DNA of 64,000 nucleotides from Toxorhynchites rutilus septentrionalis (Eukaryota; Arthropoda; Insecta; Diptera; Culicidae), in the NCBI RefSeq assembly GCF_029784135.1, contig NC_073746.1:253238994-253302993 (forward strand), read 5' to 3'. The stretch's first letter is position 1; every line of letters begins with the position of its first letter. Below, piece after piece: positions 1-10,770 of this stretch. The notes beneath the pieces are model-generated. The model did no database searches, had not been told where the DNA came from, and was given only the letters and a program-made list of their open reading frames with translations. Position numbers and translations under genes: made by a program.

Positions 1-1214
1 AAATACAATACAGAATACTCTTACGCCTAAATGGCTACTGTGTAAATGTACCATATGCAATGGTATAGAAGGAATACTGGCGAATGGCAACTGTGTAATG
101 TAATGTGCTATAATTATAGATATGATAACCATGTGACATGTACACAATTAAAATTCGGTCCTGTTACAGCTAAAATGCTAATGAGCCTGAAATAAATAAA
201 TGGGATAAAAAAAAATACAAAAAGATGGGCGCATAGGAACCCCTGCCGTAAACAAACAAAGATATTGTATTCACTCGAGCTTGTGCATATAATATATAGC
301 GGTCTGGCGGAAACATATTCCAAGACAGAAATTATCGTTGTTTTGTACTCCTTAATAAGGTCTCCTGGGTTGTCTCGTTGCTGGTATTTCTGTTTCAAAA
401 ACGCAATATGTCTTCCCTAGTTGCATTTGGAGCACTGTAATATATGACTACGGCGAAAATAAAAGTGAAACAAAAATTGAGCTGGTTGAACAAGTTTAGA
501 AAACGTTGCTTTGTTGAATTTAATCTTGTCCGACTCTGCAGCCGAATTGTTACACGAATAGAAAAATTTTCATGTTCATTCTGAAGGGTATTTAGCGAAC
601 GACATTTTGCATGCGTAACAGTTAATGATGACGGCTACAGGACAATAATTATCAATAGGCGTGATCACAAACGTCACTTCACGGTAATAACGAAATGAAG
701 TGTATATAACCTTGCAAACAAATAATTTCGTTTTCACGAACGTCACGTGATCAGGCCCAATTTTTTCACCCCAATCTAGTGACCTTATATTTGAGGAGCT
801 ATAGTTCAACATCCGCCACGATATCACTGATATTAAGCCTCATTTGCTCCAAATGTGATCGAAAATTGGACTTCCCGATTTGAATTCTTTTGAGCTGAAC
901 TAGATATATCGTATTAAAATTAAAATAGCAGAAAACTATCTTTCGAGAAGAACCGAATTCATGGAAATTATCACAATCATCTCTGTTCTATGCCATCATA
1001 AAAACACAAACTACAGTTATACATTTTCTGAGTACATATCTGTGGCGTTGTTTGTACAAAACGCTGTCGGCAACACATAAATTTTACTTCATGATCATAC
1101 ATTTGTATGAACCATAGATGTTTGCCTAGCACCATTTATCAATTTCAAATATTACGTATCTTTTTGAACAAATTGGCAACACATTATAACGACAATATAT
1201 ACTTCTCATTTCAG
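1..1214. other. Upstream/intronic DNA before the first ANKFY1 exon in the window
   Basis: AT-rich DNA with no convincing exon. Because the first ANKFY1 exon begins at an acceptor (AG at 1213-1214), at least the right part is intron and the BTB-encoding 5' exons must lie upstream of the window. Apart from the small MITE at 657-760 I see nothing in it. Confidence 0.5.
657..760. mobile_element. Short MITE with inverted ends
   Basis: The left end (658 onward, GGCGTGATCACAAACGTCAC) and the reverse complement of the right end (GGGCCTGATCACGTGACG) form inverted repeats around a short core containing ACGAAATGAAGTGTATATAA. The same core or end recurs at 11489-11515, 11849-11895 and 23449-23500, and in diverged form in the ends of the larger element at 33416-37305. 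The repeated motif is seen directly. The family name and exact target duplication are unknown to me. Confidence 0.55.
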
Positions 1215-4064
1215 CTCTCTGAAATCATAAACAGCCTATCTCCTCAAGGGCAGTTACCTCTAGGACTCGCACTCATGGGGCGCAGTACGACGATAGCTCA
1301 GACCCTCCTGGAAACCGGCGGTGCCGATATCAATGCGTTTACTTCAGATGTAAGTTTTGCAACACTCCTTTTTCCTCCATTAACGACTGTATGTTTTAGG
1401 ATTGTACACTACTGATCGATGCAATCAAACGGGGCGACGGTTTCGCAGCGCAATTCCTGCTTGACAAGGGCTGCAATGTCGATTTGGTTACTCGTGATAC
1501 GTCCGACACGGCCCTGCACTTGGTATCTACATATGCCGAGAAGAGTACCGATCCGGAAACGTATCGTGACATGTTGAGCGTTGGTAGACAACTCTTGAAG
1601 CAGCGTGCCGATCCTAATGTGCAGAACATCAAGGGCTAGTAAGTGAGCTCATTAAAAATAAAAAGAGAAGATATTCAATGAATTTTTTTTTATTCCTTAT
1701 AGCACTCCTTTACACATAGCCATTACTTCACAACATATCGATTTAATTGACGAACTTCTCAGTGACTCTGTACTCAACCTAGATACCAATATTCGTACGT
1801 TGGAGGAAAAATGTGCCTTGCAGTTCGCCCTTATGCCACCACATACCGATGGGTCACCTTTTGATCTTGCGCGTCGCCTGTTGGAAAAGGGAGCTAGACC
1901 GAACCCTATTCATTCGGATACCGGAGATAGTCTACTACACACCTTGGCCAAACAAAGGCTCGAGGAAGCAGCGGTTTTTTTGACAGAGTACGCGAATTTA
2001 AACCACATAAATAAGGCAGGACTGACAACTTTACATGTAGCTGCCGGACAAGGGTTACCCGAATTGGTGCGTGCTCTGCTAGAAAGGGGAGCCTCACCAA
2101 ATCTGCAATCAGGTGTAGCCGAACTGAAAACAGCTCTACATTATGCTGTCGAATCGAACAGTCAGGAGGTTATAAAGGCATTCATCGAATATAAAAATGC
2201 ATCGAAAGACGCTCACTCCGAGATGGTAGATTTTAATTTGAAGAATGCATTCGGGGACTCACCCTTAAGTCTGGCACTATCATTAGGTTATAATGACATA
2301 GTCCCATTACTGATACAAGGTGGCGCCGACGTGAATGCCCGCAATGGGCAGGATATGACATTGTTGCACCAAGCAATTCTAAAGGAAGACTCGAAAACAG
2401 CAGTGTTTTTACTCAATCAAGGAGCCGATATGAATGCATTAACTGCCGACCAAGAATCGCCACTACAGCTAGCAATTCACTGTCGTCTGCCGGATGTTGT
2501 TGACGCTCTGTGCATTCGTGGGGTATCCTTGAGTGCTCCTGATAACAAGGGCGACTGTCCACTTTGGTCCGCATTGGAATCCGATCAGTTTGACATCGGT
2601 TCCGTACTGGTTCGACACGGTGTTGATACCGACTGCTGGAGTTCAGGACCCGAAGGATGTCTACAAACCTTGTTGCATCGAGCGATAGATGAAAACAAGG
2701 AACAAGCTGCACAGTTTCTCATCAAGAGTGGTTGTGATTTAGACTCACCTCGACAACCCGGGCCACAAGGGCAAGGAGGAGACGAAGCCAAAGATAAGGC
2801 TTCGCCATTACATTTGTGCTGTCAGTGGGGCTTACGAAACGTCCTTCATACACTAATCGATCATGGAGCTAATGTGAACGCCGTTGATTGTGACCTCAAA
2901 ACTCCACTGCATGTTGCAATTGAGAATCAACACGAAGAGATAATCAGCATACTGTTGTGTCACCCTGGAATAGATCTGAAGATTCGTGACAAAACAGGCA
3001 ATACGCCATTCGCTGCAGCACTGCAGGTAAGGAATAACAAGGCTGCACAAAACATTCTCGAGAGACTTCCCAATGCAGCAGAACAGATGGACCAAAGAGG
3101 CCGTAACTTTTTGCATTTGGCAATCATGAAAGACGATCTTGAATCGGTGCTTTTTCTTCTTTCAATTCACGTTGATGTCAATTCACGGGTTCACGATGTG
3201 AACCAGACACCCCCCCTACACCTAGCAGCCGCTTCAGACAAAGAAATGTTGATACGGAATCTCATATTGGCTGGTGCACGATTGAACGATCGTGATGCAA
3301 CTCAGAAAACCGCTTTGCACGTGGCTTCCGAACGGGGAACGCTTGCTGCGGTTTCAGCATTGCTGCAGAATGGGGCGGATTTTGATGCGGTCGATGGAGA
3401 TGGTAATAACGCGCTCCACATAGCAGTCCGTGAGGGTCACATCTCTGTTGTCCGTGAATTACTGACGGAATCCGAATTGAATGCAGAAGCCGTAAATTTG
3501 AAAGGTAGAAGCCCTCTTCATGAGTTGTGCCGCTGCGGGAAAGACAATACAGCAGCAGGAATTTTGGAGCTGTTCCTGGAATGTATGCCAAGGTACCCCA
3601 TCAATTCACCAGATTTGCAAGGTAACACGCCACTTCTACTGGCCTACATGAGAGGCCAGCCTCAGCTTTGTAGAATCTTGGTCAAAAATGGTGCCTGTCT
3701 GGGTGCGGAAAACAAGGAAGGTGTGACTATCTTCAATTACAAATTGGCCACAAATCAATTGTTGCATCGCTTGCTGGACGAGTTACCCCAAGAGTCACCG
3801 TGGGCTTCGTCGGAATTGTGCCAAGAATGTGGAACGAAATTTACAATGACAATGAGAAAACATCATTGGTAAGATACCTCACGATTACATGATTATTTAA
3901 TCCCACAAAATAACTACTGTTATCTCGCTAGCCGTCACTGTGGACGTATTTTGTGTAGCCGTTGTTCGAATAACGATGTCCCAATAATCAAATTCGGGAT
4001 GAACAAACCAGTTCGGGTATGTTGCGTGTGTTTCGAAGTGCTCCAAGTTGGCATTGGAACGTAA
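1215..4064 (+). CDS. ANKFY1: Rabankyrin-5 homologue (ankyrin repeats + FYVE), 3' part
   Basis: Four coding exons join in frame: 1215-1349, 1400-1638, 1703-3868 and 3932-4064 (stop TAA 4062-4064), giving 890 codons of the C-terminal part. All introns (50-64 bp) are GT-AG. About twenty ankyrin-type units are visible, with TALHVA/TPLHIA cores and GADVNA-type loops. The end is a FYVE zinc finger: CQECGTKF, the RKHHCRHCG basic patch, then paired cysteines, with the junction at 3868/3932 rebuilding the first Cys of CRHCG. In the family, FYVE binds PI(3)P on early endosomes and the protein acts as a Rab5 effector in macropinocytosis and endosomal traffic. The N-terminal BTB region is outside the window. 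The combination of many ankyrin repeats and a terminal FYVE is specific to this family. Confidence 0.93.
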
Positions 4065-5209
4065 GCCGGCTCCGATGTATGTGGTATGATTTTATCAGAT
4101 AAATTTATTTACGTAAAGGCCGAGATTTGAGAAATCTTCAATCATAGTGATGGAGTGACAGTTATCTATTGTATTTACATCTGCAGCAAACGATATTTAA
4201 TGCGCCAACAATCAATTGAATTTCTAGTTGACTGGGTGAGATTTTCTTATTTTTCTCCATCAACCTTTTCTTAGCCCAATCAGTGCGAACTTATCGCACT
4301 TGGAACACATTTATTCAAGTATTTATAATTATAAAAACCCATGTAACTACAGGAACATTCGAAGCACTAGAATTTTGACACACTCCTTTACGTTGTGATA
4401 TATCACATTCTAAGTTGATCCACAATTTTTTGCGCTAACCGAAATTGATGCCGAATGATCATGGAAAGCTAACTTTCTCGCAATTCAACTACTAATACTT
4501 TTACAATTGCTTCAAATATCAAATTTGGTCCGCGAGGCTTATCCGATCCCTCTCGATCTGCTCCAAAAAAATCATCTTCGTCTCACTATTCTCAAAGTGT
4601 GGTAAGCTCTAGAGTTCGCGTGACCATAGGAATTTCTTTCACGAAAAATCCCCCGGCCAAAATAAGAATCCAACCCGAACATCCGGCACCATATATGTGA
4701 CGCTAAACGATCGGCCATGGGATCTTACAGTGATCTTACTTACTCAAATAATGGTGCTGGGTTCCATCGCGGGAACATAGTGCTAACGTAAAAGACTTCC
4801 ATCATTCCAAAGACTTTCAGTCGCCGATTCTCAGCTATCGCCTTGACCTATGGCCAGGTCAGATTCCGGTATCTTGCATTGAACTCGTTGAACTCATCAA
4901 GGCTCCGACGCCAGAAGCATCACATTGCAATGTACTTAGGAATTCCTATCTAATGCTTGCTTACAGATTTCAGTTCTTCCCCTGTGTAGTGCGTGTCCAA
5001 CCCATCAACACTGACCGCGTGTCTCTCGTAGACCTTAGTGACCCGAGACACATTCATAGTAAGTGTCTTCTTTTATAAATCGTTCATTTCAACAGGTTAC
5101 ATAAGTTTAAAGGAGAAAAATTCTAAGTCTATTAATAGTTCAAAAGTATATTTACATTTTCGCTTATTCTACGGTCAATAGTATGAGGAACCGATTATTC
5201 GCGACTCGG
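4065..5209. other. 3' UTR and decayed intergenic DNA
   Basis: The first part is presumably the ANKFY1 3' UTR; no canonical AATAAA was located. From about 4500 to 5060 base composition becomes less AT-rich and the minus strand looks coding-like in short stretches broken by stops, suggesting a decayed retroelement. I could not assign it to a family. Confidence 0.3.
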
Positions 5210-6060
5210 GATTAGTAGGGTGACACATTTTTATAATGAAGAGGAGGGGGCATAATGAGATTTTGACAATATTGATGATTACACACGGAGTTCAACTGTT
5301 TTAAAGAAAAAATAGATTTGGGAAACATAATCAAAGTCCAACCGAACCATCCGCACCGATACATAGGGTTGCTTTCCTCGGGCCCGAAGAGGGAACGATC
5401 AAAAACATGCTCAATGTCGTGATAACCATAACCCTCAAACGCATAGATTGTTGCTGGCCGGATTGATACGAAATAACAGCGCGTCCAACGAACAGTGATT
5501 GGAGATGAGTCGGGAGAAGGTGCCAATAAAGTCCCAACTCAAGTCCAAACTTTTGAACCATGATTTGAGGCTAATAACCTAAGGGATAAACGAGTGGAGT
5601 CACCGGCCCAACTCATCTTTCTACCATTTGACCTGCCAGTTAGCGATGGTATTTTTTTTTTTTTGAATAAAACTCCTTGTAGGCGATTTTGCGCTGATAA
5701 ATATCACCTTCAACCGCACCCACCTTTGCCAGTGAGTCAGCCTTCTCATTTGCAGTAATTGAGCAGTGTGAAGGGACAAAGGTGATGGCATAACAGCGTC
5801 TGGATAAAGCACTAACACTTCTCGTATCTTCTCAAGGAAGTGCGGCGAGTGTTTTTCCAGCCTCACTGAACGAATAGTCTCAACAGAGCTAATACTGTAT
5901 GTTACAATGTGATAATGTTCAACAAATCGTAGAACGACACTGTCCAACGCCCAGTGTATTGCTGCCGCAGAATACACTGAGCAAGGAAACCGAAGACTGT
6001 GGGAGGTGCTAATAGATTCTTTCAACACTCCAAATCCTGTAGACTCAAAAAACAAAGTTT
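5210..6060 (-). pseudogene. I-clade non-LTR retrotransposon remnant, RNase H and C-terminal region
   Basis: Minus-strand translation over 5621-6055 reads STGFGV, AAIHWALDSVVLRFVEHY and SVRLEKHSPHFLEKI, the pattern of the RNase H domain of I-type non-LTR elements. The next stretch (5210-5561) has FEGYGYHDIEHV, typical of the C-terminal region of the same polyproteins, in a different frame. Frames change and stops intervene, so it is inactive. It may belong to the same decayed copy as the gag remnant at 7200-7620, with the intervening EN/RT region lost. Family assignment rests on recognised motifs, not on a search. Confidence 0.6.
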
Positions 6061-6680
6061 TGCCATGGCGTAGACGATTTCAGCCCTTCTTGCTATCGGA
6101 AATAAAAAAAATCTAACAGATTCTGAATCAGTAAAGATGCCGCTATCGCATGAACCTCGGGCAAGCCAAAAATAAGTTTTTTGATAAAATGGTGGCCGTT
6201 TGAAAAGAAAAATGCGGTTTTTTACGTTTCTTGGTTTTTTGAAAATAGTAAAATTTGGAAAAATATATAGAGATAGAGAAATGCATGCAGTTTGTATTCA
6301 TATAAATTCGACATTAATCGGTTCACTAGTACTTGAGATACCGTGTACGCCAGTTTGAAAAAAAAACTAGTTTCGAGAAAAACGCGCTGAAATGGCTAAA
6401 GCTCGGTAAATAATAGGATTTTCGAAAAGTCCTTCCTAGGACCTTCCTTGAATGCCTAAGATTCAGAAATATGACGAAAATAAAATTTGATGTTTCTCAA
6501 ATTTCTAGACTAGAATACTGCCTTAAGTCGATCAGATCCTGGAGAAGAGTTGTTACATGTAAGGAGAGTAGAATTAAAAATTCATCGATGTGAATATTCT
6601 TGACGTTTATTCGTTGAAGAGCGATTTGTCATGTTTCGAGTCACTTTCCGTAACAGTGGAACCTGGGACGGGTTTCATTT
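6061..6680. other. Intergenic DNA without recognisable gene
   Basis: AT-rich with A-runs; no exon, TIR or coding-like stretch recognised. Confidence 0.4.
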
Positions 6681-6686
6681 GAGCTT

Positions 6687-6977
<291 letters not shown>

Positions 6978-7199
6978 GGAATTATGCAAATAAGGTTTTA
7001 CAACTGGAAGCATTACGGTAACAATGACTTTGATGAGATAGGAAAAATTTAAAAACGTGAAGATTTTATTCAAGATGTCAGACAACTTGTCAGACATCAA
7101 AAAAAATCCCGGTTGAGAAGTTGTTATTGACGATAAAACATGGACTGCTGGATTTTCGAAGGTGAACTATTCTCACGCGATTTTTTAGTTAAAAATTAA

Positions 7200-7620
7200 C
7201 AGAGAATGTCACCGGTTGGAGTTGTCCTTGAACTTAGAACTCCCTTTGAAAAAGAACAGTGTACCCTCACCAAATGAATCCGCGACCATTTCGTCTACTA
7301 GCAGCGAAGCGAAGACATTGTTTATAGTCAATTGTTGTTGTTGAGTCAGTGCGCCCTTCGAATTTTCTGCGAAAGTGCGCTTCGACCGTTCCTTCAACGA
7401 GCGCTTCTGTTTATCCCAGCGACTCATGTAAGTTTCACATGTCGAGAGGTCGTGTGAGGTTCCCCCGCAATATGAACACTTATGCTCAATTGCTCTGCAT
7501 GTTTATGCTGCAGTTGCCCACATGTTGCTCTCCGCAGGTGGCACAACGCTTCTTGATGGCGCTGCTGCTGCTGTGTTACCAACTGACTTGAATTTTTGAC
7601 AAGTCATGGACATTTACAAA
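7200..7620 (-). pseudogene. Non-LTR retrotransposon ORF1 (gag-like) remnant with CCHC knuckle
   Basis: On the minus strand, 7620 to 7430 encodes a CATCGEQHVGNC-type knuckle (C-x2-C-x3-H-x4-C). The sequence 7427 to 7209 continues in another frame with KQKRSLKERSKRTFAE and NNVFASLLVDEM, the pattern following the knuckles in I-type ORF1 proteins. Frameshifts and stops separate the parts. Orientation matches the RNase H remnant at 5210-6060, so both may be one decayed copy. Confidence 0.5.
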
Positions 7621-8320
7621 ATTCGGAAACGTAGGTGTATCATGTTCTGGACGACCTTCAGGGATTTACCATTTGGTTTGGGACAGTTAAAACAACCCAA
7701 GACAATATAAGATTGCGATACGGGTTAAGTGGGAACGATTACATCAGAGCGATGAAGTGAGATCGATGATTAGATGAAGGAAGGTTTGGTAGGGTGAAAA
7801 GACTTGTCCCCGGAAGCATTTGAGGGACTTCCTACTTCTTTATTGAGCAAACGAGGAAGAGTCTAAAATCTCCAATCTCCTCCCTCTGCTATTCTTAGAA
7901 CGGAAAATTTTTATGCCTACAATTATTTCTACTCACTGATTGAAAAAAGAATAAAAATATATTATATTGTATTATATTATATTATACTATATATGAATTT
8001 ATAAGTTGTTCCGATAATGCTACCTTATTCAGGGAAACACGGAAGTCACGCGCTACGGAGACAACACAATAGAGAAAGAATACCGTTATTGAACACTCAT
8101 CCGAGTACCACCCACGTGCTGACGATATCGTTGTGGTAATGTGTCCAGTTGAATCACCGCCAATCCATATAACTGCAGGGGCGCTGCTTCCTATGTTCCG
8201 ATTCATTTTGTAGGGGAAGACAGAAAAAAACAACGATACCAATGCCTAAGAGTGAACAAAAGCGCAAGTTGTCCTTCAAGTTGTAGTCCCCCATGCAGAT
8301 ATTGATATCACTATCGGAGA
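7621..8320. other. Intergenic DNA with an AT microsatellite
   Basis: Mostly AT-rich. A short ATATTATATTGTATTATATT-type tract lies at 7951-7996. The minus strand of 7982-8242 may be a decayed continuation of the endonuclease remnant to its right, but no conserved motif is clear. Confidence 0.35.
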
Positions 8321-8322
8321 TT

Positions 8323-8560
8323 TTATGCACAATGACAACGAACTTCACTAAACCCCAAGATTTCGAGCTGCTCCCGTGCCTCACTAGCCAATTGAACTAG
8401 CTTACCCTGCTGCGCATTCCAAGTATCAATTCGTGTCCGTTGTTCCATGCTAAATATCGTTGCCGTGAATCCAGTCCGTAATTTTTCTACCTCGGTTTCA
8501 ATAAAAGTGTGGATGCTGAATGTCAAACGCTGATTCGGCCACACCTCCATGCGCATACTG
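8323..8560 (-). pseudogene. AP-endonuclease N-terminus of a non-LTR retrotransposon (remnant)
   Basis: Minus-strand translation contains RIDTWNAQQGKLVQLASE followed by AREQLEILGFSEVR. This matches the start of the apurinic-type endonuclease of many insect non-LTR elements (TWNVR...GKL...A...LEILGISEVRW) with a few residues lost. It is truncated after about 80 residues. The clade cannot be decided from so short a piece. Confidence 0.5.
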
Positions 8561-8985
8561 CTGTTGTGTTTGAAGAAGTGATTGTGTCCTTAAAATGCAC
8601 ATCGTTCATCATTGCTTGTGAATCGAGACCAGAACGGTTTCCAGAAAGTTGATCCAGTTACATAGAAGCTGACAATGAATCAGGCTTCATTGCACTTGGT
8701 AGATTTCCCTCGTCGCTAATGAAAAATGCACATGAAACAAAAACAATAGAAGTGGGAAGCTTAGGAAAAATACATGTACATCATTTATCTAGTAGCAGTA
8801 AACCCGAGTAAGGGATACTAGAGTAGTGATTTTGCAAGAAATAAGGATTATTCCTCATATCGTAACTAGTAATGGTTCCGTTCAGACGCTTTATTAATCT
8901 ATCAAGTTTGAATAGGACAGATTCATGTTAGAGATGAAAACTTCTACAACTAAAACTGCCCATCCTTCATCGAAGCGCGATTCAA
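8561..8985. other. Intergenic / 3' flank of UQCRH
   Basis: No gene recognised. The part close to 8985 is the presumed 3' UTR of the minus-strand UQCRH gene. Confidence 0.4.
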
Positions 8986-9327
8986 TTACTTCAGCTTCGA
9001 GAACAGAGTCTTGTTGACGCAGTGATCCAGTTCGTGCATATAGTCGAACAATTCTTCAACGCAGGTCTCGGTGGTTTGGGATCGACTGTTGACACGATCA
9101 TTGCAAGCTTGATATTTCTCGTAGAGATGGGTCGCGTGTCCTTCTTGGGCACACTTTTCCTAGAAACACAGAAAAAGGAAAGCGGGATTATGCGCTTTTA
9201 TAGCAAAACAAATAAACTATAATTATTTGGCATCGTTTCTAACCCGGAGAACAGTTTGTGGATCGATTATATCTTCCTCCTGCGCTTTAACAGATGGGAA
9301 GAACGACTGGAAAAGTCTGCTAGCCAT
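8986..9327 (-). CDS. UQCRH: Cytochrome b-c1 complex subunit 6 (hinge protein)
   Basis: Two exons on the minus strand: 9327-9244 (28 codons, ATG at 9327-9325) and 9159-8986 (57 codons plus TAA), separated by an 84-bp GT-AG intron. The 85-residue product begins MASRLFQSFFPSVKAQEE, continues DPQTVLR across the junction, and carries KYQACNDRVNSRS, then TCVEELFDYMHELDHCVNK and ends FSKLK. These are diagnostic of the complex III hinge protein, an acidic intermembrane-space subunit that helps cytochrome c1 interact with cytochrome c. The cysteines are spaced as in the family's disulphide-bonded helical hairpin. The N-terminal acidic stretch is short, as expected in insects. No single frame covers it, so it is easily missed. 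Confidence 0.93.
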
Positions 9328-9590
9328 TTGTGTAGTTGAAGATTACTGGCTTGTCGGATCTGTGGGAGAATATTGCGATATCATAGCTAAAGAGAAAGTT
9401 TTCATTCGAAGAACAGCAACTATTGATATTACAAAATAAATAATATATTTACCTTAATTTATGTTAATATTAAGTGATGATATAACTCCGAACGACTTTT
9501 GATTCAGCCCAGCCGACAGAAATTTAGGAAGATATGACAGTTCAGGAAAACGCAAAATATTGCAGGGCTGTATTCCCTGGCTGTCTACAC

Positions 9591-10762
9591 CAGGAATGCC
9601 AGGTGATTTTTTTAAATATCATCACATGGTACTAAGAAATGTCTTCAATAATTTACTTTTGACCAAAGCTTGGTAGATTATTCAATGTTTGTTCTCATTG
9701 GTATTGTTATAAAGCGCATTTCATTAAACTTACTTGAGGTTTTGAAGTTTATTCAAATAAATGTGAACAAAGGATATATTGCGCAACTGTGAACTAAATT
9801 TTATGTGTTTCGAAATGATAATTGGCTTGATAAACCGTTGATTGAGTGAATATAACTCCTATTCTTCCACAAAAATGGAACCGTGATAATTCAATTTGTT
9901 TATTCCAGCTTTGAAGTTCTGATTGTAACTCAAACCATATCCATAAAACTAATTATTGAAACGGTATGTAACCGGAAAACCTTCGATCTGTGAAGTGGTC
10001 GTTTGGAAGGTCTAAATTAATCTATTGTATAGTATAGGCCCAAAATAATTCAAATACAATATCGCAATCATTTGAATTCTCGAGTACAAATGAACTGTCT
10101 TCTAGAGACAATATGTATTCATACCGGTTGAAGTTCTCCAGAATTTGAAGTAAACGTGGCTTTGTTGTTGAATTCATTCTACAGTAAGTTACATCTAATT
10201 CGACATCTAGCTAATTGGACAAACCTGTAATGCGACACGTTTAATTTGACATCTTTACCTCTAATTGGACATTTTTGTAAACATCGAGGTGGAGGCCCAA
10301 ATTATGACCCCACATTTGAAGTCGCCATCAGTTATCGACATTGTATCACTGTCATCGCGAATGTCCAATTACAGGTCAAAATCGCCTCCAATGCGACACT
10401 AAGTGGTGCCTCGGCAGATCGAATTAAATGTAACTTACCGTATATTCATATGGGTTTTTTTGCTTGTAAAAGTTTGAAAAAAGTAAGTGAATAACCTCGA
10501 GACAAGTTTCCGTTGATTACTTAGAACAAGATAAAACAAATGATACTGTTATAAAAAAAAGCGAGCCAATGACACTGAGACAAAAGCCCTATTTCTTTTG
10601 ACGATATTTTCGGCCAAAAATTAGAATTTCATGGAAATGATGTCTCTGAAGAACCCACGTACGCTATCATACTGAAATGTCTCCACACATTTCATAATGT
10701 CTTCAAAATGTCTTCACAGCAAGTCAAATATCTTCAACATGTCTTCAAACCTGGCATCTCTG
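9591..10762. mobile_element. hAT-type non-autonomous transposon with 8-bp target duplication
   Basis: Perfect direct repeats GTCTACAC flank the element (9583-9590 and 10763-10770). Its ends are inverted: CAGGAATGCCAGG on the left and CAGAGATGCCAGG read inward from the right. An 8-bp duplication and CAG...ATG ends are features of the hAT superfamily. No transposase is encoded. A second copy at 38986-39471 in opposite orientation shares both ends and internal sequence such as TTATTCAATGTTT and GATTGAGTGAATAT, but lacks about 700 bp present here (about 9856-10557), including a nested MITE. Confidence 0.75.
10182..10440 (+). mobile_element. Tc1/mariner-type MITE nested in the hAT element
   Basis: Flanked by TA on both sides (10180-10181, 10441-10442) with about 25-bp inverted ends: CAGTAAGTTACATCTAATTC on the left and CGGTAAGTTACATTTAATTC read inward from the right. 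A related copy in the opposite orientation lies at 31490-31687; both share the core around TTTGTAAACATCGAG and GGGGTCATAATTTGGGCC (or its complement). The TA target suggests mobilisation by a Tc1/mariner transposase. Confidence 0.7.
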
Positions 10763-10770
10763 GTCTACAC

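Noticed and set aside
2413..3591. Minus-strand frames over the ankyrin exon
   Set aside because: Shadows of a well-supported coding exon.
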